Shown here piece after piece: positions 45,049 to 57,411 of a stretch of 64,000 bases of DNA; the first letter of the stretch is position 1; every line of letters begins with the position of its first letter. The notes under the pieces are model-generated. The model was not told the DNA's origin and made no database searches. It saw only the letters and a program-made list of their open reading frames with translations. Both the position numbers and the translations under genes were made by a program. The stretch lies in the NCBI GenBank assembly GCA_907164885.2, contig OU015499.1:146869618-146933617 (forward strand), given 5' to 3'. The stretch is from Dolomedes plantarius (Eukaryota > Arthropoda > Arachnida > Araneae > Dolomedidae).

Positions 45049-46457
45049 CACTGCTGGACACTGTAAATGCAACACCCTGAAGGAAACATGCAAATAACAT
45101 GAAATTTACAACATGCATTAGCGGAGGTGAGATACGCAAATGATTAGAATTTCAGCGCAGACGCACATCACGCGTGCCTGTGGCGCCACTTCAAAGCGCT
45201 ATTTAAGGCTTGGAGATTTCGACGATTTCAAGTTCGGCAATTGTGTTTTTCTTGTGGTTATTAAAAAAAAATGATCAATTATGCCTCGTCGAAAACAGCG
45301 ATCATCTTTTGATCAAGTATCCGAGTTCGACAGAGGAAGGATAGTGGCCTACCGAGATTGTGGATTATCTTTCAGGGAAATCGGTAGTCGTGTTCGACGA
45401 ATCCAAAGAACTGTAATGCGGATATGTGGTCGTTGGATGCAGGAGCGTACGACGGACCGGCGTGTTCGATCGCATCCACCTCAGCGCACCACTTCACGTG
45501 ATGACAGGCAAATTGTGCGCATGGCAGTGACGAATCGCTCAGTGACATCACGAACCATAGCACAGCACATGCAGTCTGTAACGCATCATCCAGTGTCTGC
45601 GCGTACCATTCGACGCCGTTTACAGCAGAGTGGACTGTCCGCAAGACGTCCATTGCTTTGTCTACCCTTGACGCAGAACCACAGACGTCTCCGCCGCCAA
45701 TGGTGCGATGACAGAAGGATGTGGACGGCAGAATGGAATGAAATTGTCTTTACTGACGAGTCACGCTTCTGTCTGCAACACCACGATGGTCGCATTCGAG
45801 TCTGGAGACACCGTGAAGAGAGGATGCTGAAAAGCTGCTTTATGCACCGCCACACTGGTTCTGCACCGGGTATTATGGTATAGGGCGGTATTGGATATCA
45901 CTCTCGCACACCTCTAGTACGCATTGCCGGTACTTTAAACAGCCAGCGCTACATCTCCGAGGTGTTGGAGCCAGTTGTCCTTCCTTACCTTCAGGACTTG
46001 CCCACAGCCATATTTCAACAGGATAATGCGCGACCACACGTGGCACGCATTGTCCAACGGTTCTTCGTCAATCGTCAGGTTGAATTGCTTCCCTGGCCGC
46101 CTCGCTCTTCGGATCTTTCGCCGATAGAAAACATGTGGTCCATGGGTGCTCTACGATTGACCCAGATTCCATCCCCAGCTGCCACAGCAGATCAACTTTG
46201 GCAACGTGTGGAAGCTGCTTGGTCTGCTGTACCCCAAGAACTCATCCAAAGTCTCTTTGAATCAATGCCGAGGCGTGTGGCAGCGGTGATCTCCAACAAT
46301 GGCGGCTACTCTGGCTACTGATTTTGGCAGGAACCACACTTCACAGAAGTCTATAAATTTAATCATTTGATACTTGGTCAACATGTTATCTACAAAATAA
46401 ATTTTGTTGTGATATCTCTTGTTTTTCTTGGTGTTGCAATTTGGGTGGCCAGCAGTG
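45049..46457 (+). mobile_element. Tc1-like element, complete, copy 2 of a pair
   Basis: The ends CACTGCTGGACACTG (45049) and, read inward, CACTGCTGGCCACCC (46457) are flanked by TA (45047-45048, 46458-46459). Length 1409 bp. It sits exactly at the left border of duplication unit C. Nearly identical to 23901-25311. Confidence 0.95.
45281..46321 (+). pseudogene. Tc1 transposase (DD34E), single nonsense codon
   Basis: The ATG at 45281 opens MPRRKQRSSFDQVSEFDRGR, and the frame runs to TGA at 46319-46321, 346 codons, with one break: TAG at 45881-45883, where the sister copy has TGG (MVWGGIGYHS). The paired-like HTH, FTDESRF, QQDNARPH and SPIENMW catalytic blocks are intact, with 34 residues between the second Asp and the Glu. 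This is the best-preserved transposase gene in the window. Confidence 0.95.
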
Positions 46458-47954
46458 TATATCAACTTACGAAATCCGAGATTAAGTCAACTATGAACAA
46501 AATTTGTGTGTTCAAAAACCAACCCCAAAGCAGCCTCAATACATAATATTAAATTCATAATTCGACAACGAACTGTTTGCATTTATATTTTAAGCTGTTA
46601 TCAGTGAGTAATTAATTTTTTAAAGTAATCATTTCCAACTTATATAAATTCTCTATGGATGTAATAACTTCGTTTTCGCATGTTCGGTCCACATAACAAA
46701 ATTTCACCGTCATTTGCTGGTAATTTTGAGAGTTCGGAACATCTCTATATTTCTAAAACCATACATTTTCCATGTACTTACAGCAAACTGTATTCCCTGT
46801 ACTGCCCATCTCTAAATTTCCTGATGAATTTATTCGAGGGACAGCTTGAAAACGAGATCTGGTATCGAGATAATATTCCCTCGTCCATGCAGGCGAGTGC
46901 GAATATTGATTATTCACATCGATATAAACAAAATGACAGCGACCCTCTTTACGTTCATGGATTTACCCACTAATCCAATATAAATACGCACACCAGAACA
47001 ACAGCGAACATTCTTCACGATCTGCAGACCGTGGTTAGGATCTCTTCGACGTGCACCTCGTCGCTCTATTATTGTCAGTAGCTAGACCTAGTGCCTGCTT
47101 ACCATTCCTGGCCACAGAGCGTGATTTTATTTCCCTAAGTTGATCAGGTTTTCAATGACTCCATTGGCGGTGATATCGCTTGTATTACGAATCCAGGGCA
47201 ATCTTTGAATTGTTCAAACTTGATCAACACTTTAAACTAACGTTGAAGTAGTATATTAATCGGGACACTCAAAGTAAACATGTTCATTGTCATCTCATTC
47301 GTTACAGTGGGAATAATCGACAACCCCAATCGCAAGGCACGGCTGAAGGAATTTTGTCTGGATAAGAGCCTCTGATATGCAGAAATATGTCGGGGGGGGG
47401 GGGGGCGGATCTTGGGTACATTACAACCGTAGTAAATTCATTTTGTTTTAAAGGTTGCGAAATTTTTGTACTACGAGTATTTATGACTGTTTCTGAAATA
47501 AGGAGATTGAATTCTCGCGTCTGACCTTTACCAAATCATTCCGGAGAAATGAACGAATCAGAAGTCGTGAATCCAACCTCTCACATTCACCCCCACCTAC
47601 ATCTGAAACAATTTTAAAAAGTGGTATTTTTTATTCTTATTCAACTGAGTTGAGTGTTCGCTGCACATTTCCTTTTTATTACATTTTTCCGAATATGTTG
47701 ATTTACTTTTTTCTTTCATGCATATTTTGTTCCATATTTCTTTCGAATCGAGCACCACATTATCAGCAGTCTATATGGCGTTATAGGGATCCCCCTGCAA
47801 CCTGTCAACGTCCCGATAATGAAACCACGCCAGCGGTGGGAGGGAATCTGAAATAGCGAAGTCATATCTTAATAAGTTTTCTAAAAATCTTTGGCTCCGA
47901 AACAGAAAAAAATTATAATTCCTCACAAATTGGGAGAAGCAAGTTCTATTAATG

Positions 47955-48176
47955 GGGCTTGTGGCGGCCCAGTGGTACAGCAAGCTGGTTTTCGGTGCTG
48001 AGGGGGCTCAGATCGAATGCCGGCGTTGCACCACTAAAAAATGCCTCCGTTTCTATTCGTTCCTTCATAGGGGGTAATGCTGTCCGCCTATACGGGTCCC
48101 CATAATAAAATGGACAGTAAAACTGCGGCTTAGTATAGGCGAATGTTTAACGACAAGTGCCTCCGCATTGAAAAAA
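47955..48176 (+). mobile_element. tRNA-derived SINE
   Basis: A 222-bp insert starting GGGCTTGTGGCGGCCCAGTG resembles a tRNA-type A box (TGGCGGCCCAGTGGTA), followed at the right distance by a B-box-like CTCAGATCGAATGCC. It ends in an A-run. The 14-bp direct repeat AAGTTCTATTAATG flanks it (47941-47954, 48177-48190), and unit B has the single-copy empty site (30444-30457). The tail is typical of LINE-mobilised SINEs. Confidence 0.92.
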
Positions 48177-49469
48177 AAGTTCTATTAATGATTCCTCTTC
48201 TAGTTCACTTAAATGAATGATTTCGTACATTTCTATTAAACATACCGAGTATTCACGTCTTATCCACATTTCGTTTGCATGGGTTGTTTAAAAAACATTC
48301 ATCTGAATCTTTTACAAACACGTTTTTAACTTCAAAAGTGTCTAACTGTAAGTTCGAAATGACATTCTTCTAGTTTAGAAATTTCTCCAAAGGAGATAGC
48401 ATTTTAGTTTAGAGCATATCGTTTCTGCAAAGTAAATTTCCTCACTGATGCCTCCAGATTCTTGTGAATTTTAGATACACTTGCATCTTCGCGACGAAAT
48501 TAAAATTTAGTGTGATTAATACACAATTTATCGCATTTGTTAGCTGCCCAGCAAATTGCTAAACAAACAAATTTTTAAAAAAACTCTCTTTAAATACGAA
48601 TCGGACTTAAATAAAGTCCATAAATTGATAGATAAGACTTGGTGTAATTTTTATGGAATCTGTGGACTAAATAGAGTCCATAAATCGATAGATAAGACTT
48701 GGTGTAAATTTTTTCTATAAATTTAAAAAAATTTAAGAGCTGAGTTCAAAATTAAAATTATTGCATACATAAATATTTCAGACGTTATCTAATATAAAAG
48801 TTTAATTAGATGCTCCATGCAAAAAATATTTCTTTGTTTGCACATCAGAAAACCCCTTAAAAAATGAAAATTAAATTGATTTAAAACAATTAAATGATAC
48901 AAAAGCGAATATTAATCCAGTCTCGATATGAAGCCATAAAATATTTATTTATATATCATTATTCATATTTATTTCCTCAATTACAGAACACAGCAGATGT
49001 AAAAAAGAAACAGTTAAATCTTCAAGGTTATTATTAAACATTAGACAAAAACAAAAACCTGAATTATTACATAACAGGCATTTCATAACACCCTTTCCTG
49101 CAGAATAAACAGGCATCATTTTTTAACAGGCTGTTTTTACTTCAATCACTTTAGTAGGTCAAAAATGTCTCAGAAATCGTAGGTGATGACCGATATCGCA
49201 TTGATACATTTAAAAAGTTTTAATAATGCCATAAAACACTATATTAATTCCGAACATTATTATGTGCTCTATTTCCTTTAAATGAACACCATCAAACCTC
49301 AGTTTATATTCCAATTTCGAGGACATTTTCACCACGGTGGGACAAAATGATTTCTTTGCGCCAAAAAGTCCCATTTCATACGATAGTACAAAGTTGGTTA
49401 CATAACTGAATGTGTAGAGATGCGTTTTTCATCTGTTATCAAGCCATATACCTATGTCTCATACAGTAC

Positions 49470-49737
49470 ATATGAAACGGTTTCTCTATTTAAGGTAATC
49501 TCTGCAGAAAATCTTTTCTATCACATAGTCAGGATGAAAGATTTCTCATCTGTGTAGGTACGAACTTTTTTAAAATGATCAAGTTAACAAAACCTTTTTT
49601 CACGTATCTTGCAGACCAAAAGTCTTTCCTCCATGGATAAGGCGATACATTTTCGAAGTCCCTTGCCATGAAAATCTTCTGTCGCAGGCGATAGGTTTCT
49701 CTTACCTGTGGGTGCGGAAACTTGCTGTTAAATTATC
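49470..49737 (-). pseudogene. Decayed zinc fingers downstream of gene C
   Basis: Past the stop of the ORF the minus strand reads FRTHR, CDRRFSWQGTSKMY, LIHGGKTFGLQD and EIFHPDYVIEKIFC, interrupted by stops. Same relics as 31900-32188. Confidence 0.75.
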
Positions 49738-50925
49738 TTATTCAGAAAATGTTTTCTCACGTACAGTGCAGGCGAAAGATTTCTCACCTGTGTGGGTGCG
49801 GAGATGGGATTTTAAATGAGCCGGTCGAGAATATGTTTTCATACATATAGTGCATGTGAAAGGTTTCTCTCCCGTGTGAACGCGGAGATGACTATTTAAA
49901 CGACTCTGTTCAGAAAATGTTTTCCCACACACAGTGCATGCGTAAGGTTTCTCTCCCGTGTGGGTGCGAAGATGTACGTTTAAATTACCCCGTCCACGAT
50001 ATCTTTTGTTACATACTATGCAGGCAAAAGGTTTCTCTCCCGTGTGAATGCGGAGATGACTATTTAAACGACGCTGTTCAGAAAATGTTTTCCCACACAC
50101 AGTGCATGCGTAAGGTTTCTCTCCCGTGTGGGTGCGAAGATGGGATTTTAAAGAGCCCTGTTCACAATATCTTTTGTTACATACAGTGCATGCGAAAGGT
50201 TTCTCTCCTGTGTGCGTGCGGTGATGTGCTGTTAAATGACTCTGTCGAGAAAATCTTTTCTCACATTCAGTGCAGGCGAAAGGTTGTTCTCCTGTGTGCG
50301 TACGGCGATGTGTCGTTAAATAACTCTGTCGAGAAAATCTTTTCTCACATACAGTGCAGGCGAAAGGTTTCTCTCCCGTGTGGGTGCGAAGATGGGATTT
50401 TAAAGAGCCCTGTTCACAATATCTTTTGTTACATACAGTGCATGCGAAAGGTTTCTCTCCTGTGTGCGTGCGGTGATGTGCTGTTAAATGACTCTGTCGA
50501 GAAAATCTTTTCTCACATTCAGTGCAGGCGAAAGGTTGTTCTCCTGTGTGCGTACGGCGATGTGTCGTTAAATAACTCTGTCGAGAAAATCTTTTCTCAC
50601 ATACAGTGCAGGCGAAAGGTTTCTCTCCTGTGTGGGTGCGAATATGTTCTGTTAAATGACCTCGTTGAGAAAATCTTTTCTCACATGCAGTGCATGAGTA
50701 AGGTTGATCTCCCGTGTGAATGCGGAGATGTTTCATTAAATAACCCTGTTCAGAAAATGTTTTCCCACATGCAGTGCATGCGAAAGGTTTATCTTCTGTA
50801 AGGACGTGGAGATGCCTTTTTAAATGGTCCTCACGAGATGATCTTTTCTCACATCTCTTTTCGCTGGAATAGCTTTCAATGGAAGGTCCTTTTAAATTGG
50901 AAATATACATTTGCTCTTCTGCCAT
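49738..50925 (-). CDS. C2H2 zinc-finger protein C, 395 aa, 12 canonical fingers
   Basis: Starts MAEEQMYISNLKGPSIES at 50925, the same start context as gene B. A degenerate first finger (EKRCEKRSSREDHLKRHLHV) precedes 12 C2H2 fingers with TGE(K/Q)P linkers, and the 13th has Cys changed to Arg (FACTVREKTFSE-stop). Contact residues (-1,2,3,6) run EGYK, QGHE, RSYT, RSHA, EGSS, RSYT, RSHA, EGSS, ERRS, GGNV, ESRS, RAHS. Fingers 3-5 and 6-8 are the same block duplicated. Predicted nuclear DNA-binding protein without a visible effector domain. The contact residues differ from protein B at most positions although the scaffold is alike. Its first exon is not identified: unit C is truncated on that side. 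Confidence 0.88.
   Translation of the reverse strand: MAEEQMYISNLKGPSIESYSSEKRCEKRSSREDHLKRHLHVLTEDKPFACTACGKTFSEQGYLMKHLRIHTGDQPYSCTACEKRFSQRGHLTEHIRTHTGEKPFACTVCEKRFSRQSYLTTHRRTHTGEQPFACTECEKRFSRQSHLTAHHRTHTGEKPFACTVCNKRYCEQGSLKSHLRTHTGEKPFACTVCEKRFSRQSYLTTHRRTHTGEQPFACTECEKRFSRQSHLTAHHRTHTGEKPFACTVCNKRYCEQGSLKSHLRTHTGEKPYACTVCGKTFSEQRRLNSHLRIHTGEKPFACIVCNKRYRGRGNLNVHLRTHTGEKPYACTVCGKTFSEQSRLNSHLRVHTGEKPFTCTICMKTYSRPAHLKSHLRTHTGEKSFACTVREKTFSE
50113..50616 (-). repeat. Exact 252-bp tandem duplication of three zinc fingers
   Basis: 50113-50364 and 50365-50616 look identical base for base (offset 252 = 84 codons = three 28-residue fingers). It adds fingers to gene C without breaking frame. 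Complete identity implies a recent event or gene conversion. Confidence 0.93.
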
Positions 50926-51040
50926 GACTATGATTATTTACACGGTGATCAGAAAACAACTGTTAGCAATATCTTGAACTTCTGAAGTTGTGGATACCAC
51001 AAGCATTTTAATTTCCCACCTAACAATCTTTAACTAGAAC
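50926..51040 (-). other. 5' leader of zinc-finger C coding exon with splice acceptor
   Basis: Minus strand TTCTTTTCTCCTCTCTTTACAG with AG at 51042-51041; the exon begins GTTCTAG at 51040. Equivalent to 33023-33137 of gene B. Confidence 0.6.
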
Positions 51041-51168
51041 CTGTAAAGAGAGGAGAAAAGAATATAAATGAGATAAATTAACACTGTACCCAGAATCTTT
51101 TTGGGTATTTTTCTTGTGAAATCAATAGCTATGTATAAAAGTTTGTCTGCTAATAAATTATATATATA

Positions 51169-52173
51169 CAGTAGAATATCGATCGATCGTTTTCCCATAT
51201 GTATCGTTTATTTCACCCAGTCCCGAATAAATTCCATAGAAAACAAGCAAAAAAGTCCGCATGGATCGTTCCTTGATCCATCGTTTTCCCGCAATATTCG
51301 TTCAGAATATCGCAGCTTTACATTAATTTATCGGATCGATCGTTTTTTCAAAATAACTGAACCTGAAATAGAAATATCTGGATTAAGCTAGAAGGACGTT
51401 CTAATTAAACAAATAATGAGCAGAACGTTTGAGATGCACGGTCTCGTATTTTTGTTTCTCTTGTTTAGCCTGGTTTCGCTTTATTGTACCATTCCCATTA
51501 TTTGTTCGTCGTTGGTGTTCCTTAATTCTTTAGCCCCTGGAGTACCCTATTTTCGGCAACGCATTCCAAATTCACCGACTACCCAACATTTCTGTTCCTA
51601 TCAGCAATGGCTCACAGTCAGCTGTTTTGTTGGCCGTGGGATGGAGGAGCCCTGGTGTTTGGTCTAGTGTGTGAGAAGTTTCTGATTACTGCAGTTCTAC
51701 ACTGGCCGATGAGTGTTTCACCCGGAAGCAGAACTTCCTGGTGGTCTGATGACGGACCCCAGCCAGTGCAATAGAATGGTTCTAGTTACAAACGATTCAC
51801 GGCTGCCGCTTCTTTATACTCTCACACAATAACCGATACCGAAAATAATGCAATTTGCAATACAAAAAAATTATTGTTTACTTGTTGAGAGAAAACTGCC
51901 AAAAAACAAACGATGATTTAAGTGCTTTTATCTGAATCAAAATTCCTGTGTATCTACGTGTATTTCTTTTTTTATTATTATTATCTTGGATTTCAGCACA
52001 ACTTTGTAATTTTATCTTCAGTTACAGTACGGGTATGTATGCATTTACGTATGTGAGTAAATATATTTTAGGGATATCAAACTTTAAGGTATGTTAATAC
52101 TTTTTTGTATGTTCCCGCATCCATCGTTTAGTTCAGTCGGTCCCTTCGAAAACGATATATCGAGATTCCACTG
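51169..52173. mobile_element. Non-autonomous pogo/Tigger-like element
   Basis: The tips read inward CAGTAGAATATCGATCGATC and CAGTGGAATCTCGATATATC, and TA flanks are at 51167-51168 and 52174-52175. The CAGTxGAA-x-CTCGAT form is common in Tigger/pogo elements. The matching place in unit B (about 33265) is uninterrupted. 1005 bp. No CENP-B/DDE transposase is readable; the ORF at 51416-51667 has no recognised domain. Confidence 0.85.
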
Positions 52174-54295
52174 TATATACATATATATAAATAAATAATA
52201 TTTATAAATGAGGACGTTTTAAATTATGTTTTGGATTAATAAAACTATTGAGCATTTTAATTTATGCAATTAGGAGATGCAGTTTCTTAGCCATCCTTAT
52301 TCTTTTATCCAGGTAGATAATAAGGACGTGCAGAGATTTTATATCCTTCCGTTTGTAGGAGTCACCACAAGACTAATGATACCGGTCCGATCGATAATGG
52401 ATAAGCATTATTCATATTTTTTTTCCTTAAAATTTATTTTAGTTGTCGGTAATTCCGAAACAATTTCATCATTAATTATTGAGTCTACTGCTCCGAGATA
52501 TTCCAGAGATTTACATCTGATTAAAGAGGTCCGTTCTCATTAGGTTAAAAAAGTTTATAAATCTAATAAAATGTATAAATTCATTTCAGGAAATAACAAA
52601 GAATATGTGGGTTATGGTATTGCTTAGGCAGATTTGTTCTGATTGCAGTTTGGCGGCGACAGACATTTTTCACCACGCTCTCTCCACATTTTAATATATA
52701 TGTCTGTGTATATAGTACATTAGAATTGACAATAGTAAAAATTCTTGAAATTTCCGTTTACCGTTTGTGGAATAAGTGGTTTATGTGATTCTTCAAATAA
52801 TCTGAATCAAATATTTCAAAAGTTATCTGTGGACCTATTATAGTCTATGAGATATACGTTAGGTGCCTTCATTGCTTTATTTGTACATTTTTAAGACCCT
52901 TTTTCCTATTGCGAATACTTATTTTCCAGATTGAAAAAAGTTTTTGAGAGGGAGTGCTGGGTAATTGCCCCTAGTTAGTGTAATATAATTAAAGATTTTT
53001 TTTTTTAAATTGGATTTTTAATATTTCTATATTAAAAAATATTGGTATATTCTAATCTTCATTTTTTGTTATGAATTTTTTAATTTTTTTCTCAGGAGTG
53101 GATTGAGGTGTGAGTGTGCTTAAATTTAAGTAAGGTTTTTATTTAAAATTGAAATTTTCTAAAAAATTAGGTTTCTGCATTCTGCATTTCTACAAAACTT
53201 TGGATACAATTTTATACACCCCAATATCGTCACGTCTTTTCCATTTGTCCGTAATTTTTAAAGTTTTCTCTATTTTACAGGATCGATATTCAACGTTACG
53301 TAAGCTTCTAAATAAAAGTTTATTTTAAAAAATGCTCCTTTATGCATTTCCATGGAAAAAATTTCTTTATATTCAGTTGTATTTAGAGCGGATGTTAGGC
53401 CGAAGAGCCCTTAGCAAAGTCTATGGCTAAAGATAAAACACTTGTGATTTCTAACGATCTTCAAAATGAAGAGGTTTAAATTGAGAGATTAAACATTTTT
53501 CTAATTCTGATATGCATACATTCCCTGAGCTAGATGTGCAAGCACTAAGGGTACCACTACATAATAAATGCACCAGAAATAAATATGCATGCCTATAAAA
53601 AATATACACTAGGAACAAAAACGAGAATTTGGAACTTATATTATCTTTTAAACACTCTTCAAACTCGTCGATAATATTTAGAGTTTTATTATAAATCTAG
53701 AAAACTTAAAATTTAAAATTATAAAAATTCGAATAGATAAATTTAAAATATTTCTAAATGCATTCTAATTATCTTGAGTTACCTTTATACTGGATAATAA
53801 AATAAATAAAACTATTGTGTCGTTCAGATAATATTGGAAAACCATTTTGTTCTTACAGGATTCTCATAGCATTTTCCATTTTGTGTATCAAGTCAAATTA
53901 TTTCAAGATATTCACACAGACTGAAATTCTTTTGGTCAGAACTCTACACAATACATTTCAGTACTACAGGAAATCAGAGGAATATTAAGCTATACCCATT
54001 ATAACACTTCTTGGTCAGAGAAAATCACACCTACCACTTCATAAACAATTGGATAGAAAACCAATTGTCAATATAAAAAATTTTTCATGATAGAGCATGA
54101 AATATTTTATTCTTCAGTCATAAATGTATGCACTGAGAGAAACAGCAAAAGATCAATACCATATTTAACATTACAGTGATTTAAGAAAAAAAAATGCATA
54201 CTATACAAAACAGTAATTCTCACACGAACTAAATCTTTTAAAAGTATAAATTAAAACAAAATCTACAATAAATTGTTGAGCTTAAAGCAGAATGC

Positions 54296-54296
54296 C

Positions 54297-54325
<29 letters not shown>
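54296..54325. repeat. (ATA)n microsatellite
   Basis: About ten ATA triplets, orthologous in position to the longer run at 35288-35325. Confidence 0.9.
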
Positions 54326-54327
<2 letters not shown>

Positions 54328-55939
54328 CAAAATAAATAAATAAATCAGAAAACTCAAGTTATCTGAGGTGTATGGTTTAAATTAGGAGCATTTGGAACTG
54401 CTGAAACAGAACTACCCATTCCTAGAGGTAGACAGTTACAATCAATAACTTTTATGATAAGATCAGTGAGTATAAGAGGCTAACTGCTATATGCCTTCAC
54501 TTGAAAGGAATCTATGAGAAGTATTGCACTAACTTGATTACCAACAGGTATCTGAGGAAGAGGAGGTGACTTTTAGTCATTTATGACTAAAATCCAGGTG
54601 CATATGTTGATAAACTCCTTTATACATTTCATCAAAGAATTTAAAGTAATTGAATTTAAATTCTATTAACTTGCATTCATTTAAAAAATTCAAGTTTCAT
54701 TTAAAAGCTTCTGATAAAATTCAAGTTTATCGAAAAAATCATCACTTAAAACTAGTTCAGGACATATAAAAGTGATAAAAGGAGGTGCAAGAAAAGACCA
54801 CACAACACCATGAATATGCTGACATAAAGCTGCTTTAAGTTGTGAGCACAACTGCATAAATACCTATATTACATTCTAATACATTCAGAATCTCACATTC
54901 TGACAATCTTAATTACAATGTTCAGGAAATGCGAGATTTTCTAGGAGGTACTAAACATAATTCTAAATTATATGATTCCCCGACAAACTATTATTATTAT
55001 TATTTTTTTGCCTTTGTTTTTTACATCTTGAAGGCCTTCTGTCATCTTTATTTATTCCTACAGATCTCAAGTGAGAAATAATTCTCACATATTAGTCAGA
55101 AGCGAGAGGAGATTTATAATATTATAAAAAATCTAAAATTAGAAAACCCATAAAATCTTGCACAACCTGCAGTGTACATATTCTTTACAGAATAAACCGA
55201 AGAACTGAAGAGAGAAAACTGACAAAATTGGCATTTTAGAATGAAATCTCACCACAACAGTATGAATATCATACTTCAGACATATTTTTTAGCAATAGAC
55301 TTGGTGAATCAGAAATTATTGTATTCAGAGTACAGAGAAATGTGGAGGCCAGGTCAAAGTTTTTTCAGGCTATAAATTTGTTACTTATTCTTGTAGCAAG
55401 TTAAGAGCAAAGTTATCTGTAATTTAAACCAAAAGCTGAAAACAGAAGATCTTCCACAGAGATTATCTTGTGAAAAAAAAGCCTGCAAATTTTGAAGGCT
55501 TCTGAAAACTCCTTTAAATAAATGGTGTAATAGAGCTAAATACCTACCAAAACTTGACTTACCAAATCATGATTCAGTGAGATAACATGCAATGTGAAAG
55601 AAACAAAATACCCATAAAATTTCTGCCTTGATTTACCTGTCTATATTGAGAGAATAAATTCTAGCTACTAGTCAAATGTTCCTCTTCATAAATTTTTAAT
55701 AAGTCTGATAAACCAAACTCACCCCAGAATTAAAATATCATTAATCATAAGACGACCTTAGGAACACCATGAATGAAAGGATAGAAAATATGTAAGGAAT
55801 TAATTAAGAAAGGCAGGACTGGATTTAATCTGATTGGATTTATTAGAAGCAATTGGGCCTCATGCTAGTACCGAGCCCCACACAAAGAAAATTTTAAAAT
55901 ATGTCTCAAAGGAAGCACCGTGATGTTTAGAAACATTCT

Positions 55940-56630
55940 AGAATTCCTGGCAAAATATAGCCACTCTGGTTTCAAAGAAGTTTTAGTCAGAGCCACAGAG
56001 CTTGCCACTTATCTAGAAGTCACTCCAGAATTTATGGAAACACCTTTACGAAATACGAATATTAAAAAGGATATTTAATTATGAGTATCAGGATGAACCA
56101 ATATGTAACTGGAAAGATATGTTTCAGGGGCATTGTTTTTAACAAATACTGTACAAAGCTAAGTAGGCTACACAAGCTAATTCCATACGATTCTATAGAA
56201 CAAACATCAAAATCATGCATCAATACTAGAATTTGCCTTGATAGATGTAAATTTTATTCAGAATGATGACCAAATAAAGTCTATAAAAGATGTAGACATA
56301 GATATGCTGGTCATAGATATGGAAGTAATTAAACCTTATGTTTCAAAAACCCTATAAAAAATCTATAATTGGTACAAATGATAACTACTGGGTCTTCAAA
56401 CGCATTTATATCTTTAAGGATATTTTAAACAATTTATATAATTGTAACACTGGGAAAAAGAAGATTTTCTAGATTGAAATCAATTAAAACATTCCTGGGG
56501 TTAAGAATATGAAAGACTCAACAGACTTGCAATACTGTCTACAAAGCATGTAGAAACAAGGAAATTTAAATTTCATCCATTTATAAATGATCTTGCTGAT
56601 AAAAAATATAGCAAAATTTGAATGTAAATA
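55940..56630 (+). pseudogene. hAT transposase relic in unit C
   Basis: 55947-56070 reads KYSHSGFKEVLVRATELATY and LEVTPEFMETP. 56399 onwards reads NAFISLRIF, stop, then GKRRFSRLKSIKTFLGL, and after a frameshift the RLNRLAI block and NDLADKK. Same relic as in units A and B. The GGCCAACCCTG at 56843-56853 is probably the element's 3' tip, the best-preserved of the three copies. Confidence 0.8.
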
Positions 56631-57411
56631 ATTTTTTTCCGTGAATAAAATGTATGTAGCCTAGCTACTTGTTAGTTATTGTTTCCTATAAGTGTGCATT
56701 AAAAAGAAAATATGACCACCATCTTAAATTTTGTCTTTTATGCATGACATTAAATTTTATCATTTAATGTGTATTAGAATTTTGAAGCCCCCTCTCCCCC
56801 AACTCCAAAAAAAATTCTGCAATTCGACCCAACATTGACAAAGGCCAACCCTGATCAAAGGTAGGAATAACAAGAACTCAGATGTTAAATTTTCCAGTGC
56901 AAAGTAATTAACTGTTGTACTCTATTACCTTAATATATTCAGCTAATGTAGAAATTTCCAAATTTTTAAATATTAAAACACAGAATTCATATAAAATCTT
57001 CCAATTTCTTATTTAACAGATTTCTATAAATTATAGTTCTATTCATCTTCTATAAATTATATTGAAAACAGAGTTATATGTAACTAACTGTGAGTAAAAC
57101 AGTTAGTAAGAAAGAAACTTCATGTAATGCAAAGCTATCAAAATGACTGCAAAGGGAAGAAAAACCTCTGGTAAATCATCGACTTCTATTTAGAAAATTT
57201 AGTCGAACAGTTTTCATGAAAGAGCTTGTACAAAATGTTTAAGTATACTTCCCTTAGGTAAAAAAAAAACTTACCAGCCTACATTTTCATATTTTGTACA
57301 AAGTTATCTTTTACATAAATGGTTTCATATAATCCTCTAATATCTGTTTTAACTTTTTTTCATCTAGAATTATAATTTATGTGATGCATATTTCCTCACA
57401 GCATAATTATA

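Larger units (their letters stand above)
46460..57410. repeat. Segmental duplication unit C, with zinc-finger gene C
   Basis: Collinear with unit B from its left edge to the equivalent of about 38415, where it is cut by the rosa-like element at 57412. Sequence right of that element no longer matches units A or B. The first-exon/promoter side is therefore missing. Unit-specific gains are the SINE 47955-48176 and the pogo/Tigger-like element 51169-52173. The 46460-47954 and 48191-49470 stretches (3' flank) show no conserved coding frame. Confidence 0.88.

Noticed and set aside
50113..50616. Regular repeats suggesting a CRISPR array
   Set aside because: These are coding zinc-finger repeats with an 84-bp period and no spacer/repeat alternation; the genome is eukaryotic.
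49917..50801. Long plus-strand ORF (294 codons) opposite zinc-finger gene C, and a 113-codon one at 32371-32712 opposite gene B
   Set aside because: They are antisense shadows of the regular 84-bp zinc-finger repeat: Cys/His and TGEKP codons produce an open complementary frame. The repeated peptide has no known domain.
51416..51667. 83-codon ORF within the pogo/Tigger-like element as a possible transposase fragment
   Set aside because: No CENP-B helix-turn-helix or DDE motif; the hydrophobic start looks like random low-complexity translation.
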